A stretch of 15,132 nucleotides of DNA. Source: Entrophospora sp. SA101. Taxonomy: Eukaryota; Glomeromycota; Glomeromycetes; Entrophosporales; Entrophosporaceae. The translations under genes and the position numbers were made by a program. Location: positions 119,055 to 134,186 of the forward strand of contig CAUDNR010003112.1 in NCBI GenBank assembly GCA_958430865.1, in the 5' to 3' direction. The first letter of the stretch is position 1; each line of letters opens with the position of its first letter. Shown piece after piece: positions 14,305 to 15,132 of this stretch. The notes under the pieces were generated by a model. That model made no database searches. It worked only from the letters and a program-made list of their open reading frames with translations, and had not been told where the DNA came from.

Positions 14305-15132
14305 ACAAGATACATTTTTTGAATGAGGCAAAGACTGATTTTACCACCTCTCTCTACACACATCATATCATAACCCAAAAACGATAAATATTACAATAAT
14401 GACCACCTTGTGACTTTCATCAGAAGTAGTAGGTTTACAATTTTGTAATCCTTTTAACAAAGAAAGTAACAAAATTTTCTAGCAATCACTCCACAATTTT
14501 GGCACATTTCCGAATAATCTGTAAAATAATAATTTTACATTACACGGGAAGTCAATAAATAAATCGGCAAATAAAATCGGAAAAATTGATCAAGTATTCA
14601 AAACCAGTTCAATTTCATATTTTTTATTCAGTCAGCAATAAAATAATTGACTCACGGAAAATATCTCAAACAACGGATAAATAAATATTCTAACATTCTA
14701 AAATGTAACAAACCTTTAACTCTTAGATTTAATTTGAACGAAGGGATTTAAATCATTGGATTACTTTAGAAATAACTTGAAAATAATTCTACGCAGTAAT
14801 GCATTTAATTAGAATAAATTAGGATTTCAAAGAAATCAGAGAACTAGATGATAGAACCTTTAACATGTATAAATAACGTTGTAATTTTCTTAACTTCATA
14901 TATCATTCATCATCATCTTTAATCAATTAATTAATAATAGTCGTTTACTGTCATTGACCTTGTTGTCTTCGGATATTATATTTTCCTATTGATAATAGAT
15001 CTATCTCTAGCAATTAATACATACTAATCCCGTGTTTAACCATATTCTCTCATTTTATATTCGACACTATATTATTATTATTTAACTCTCTTACCAGGGG
15101 GACGCCTTTTATAAGTATAGTTGTATATATTA
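14305..15132. other. AT-rich region without a supported gene
   Basis: No frame worth calling on either strand. TATAAATA at 14868-14875 is followed by a TC-rich stretch (TCATTCATCATCATC at about 14905) and could be a promoter for a gene beyond the right edge, but no coding start was found in the remaining 250 bp. No RNA gene or element end recognised. Confidence 0.35.

Noticed and set aside
1..15132. tRNA or rRNA genes
   Set aside because: No GGTTCGAATC-type T-loop with a matching acceptor stem and no rRNA-like GC-rich segment was found on either strand by eye.

Overview
The window is very AT-rich eukaryotic DNA with few and short genes, and almost everything recognisable is transposable-element material. 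I read it as a fungal genome of the arbuscular mycorrhizal group (Glomeromycotina, Rhizophagus-like). That rests on recollection of protein families common there: a Cys-rich 'CRYIKKDGSICGKKC' protein, a 'KFGKNPDCIKHINNQSARTL' protein, and hAT BED-finger fragments beside Tc1-like elements. I could run no search. No tRNA, rRNA or CRISPR array was seen, and there is no bacterial-style operon.

Layout. 1-568: end of a Tc1/mariner-like element in reverse orientation, running off the left edge, with a decayed transposase start. 525-2070: first copy of a 1,546-bp block holding a small acidic ORF, a Cys-rich ORF and, divergently, the 5' half of a tyrosine-recombinase-like gene. 2071-4762: a gene desert of degenerate repeats (a minisatellite-like array, two hairpin units, a 66-bp periodic repeat, a 138-bp tandem duplication and a 33-bp perfect palindrome). 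4764-5723: a complete but internally deleted Tc1-like element with about 180-bp inverted repeats and an ORF that keeps only the DNA-binding half of the transposase. 5680-7225: second copy of the block, with no difference seen from the first. Here the recombinase frame continues to 7835 with a full R-K-R-H-Y catalytic set, but four in-frame stops break it. 8011-8769: a convergent, 5'-incomplete gene. 8984-9193: a possible exon. 9381-10906: a TIR-bounded element (CAGGATCTTAAA ends, imperfect 8-bp flanking repeat) with a decayed gene. 11349-12071: two weak ORFs. 12041-12535 and 13300-14304: two short hAT-like elements, each with a broken BED-finger transposase start. 14305-15132: no gene seen.

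How it fits together. The most coherent unit is the divergent pair of a tyrosine-recombinase-like gene and a Cys-rich small protein gene sharing a 168-bp spacer, present twice. One duplication breakpoint lies inside a Tc1 terminal inverted repeat, so recombination between elements (or an assembly error) probably made the second copy. Four different element-derived genes in this window keep an N-terminal part and lack the catalytic part.
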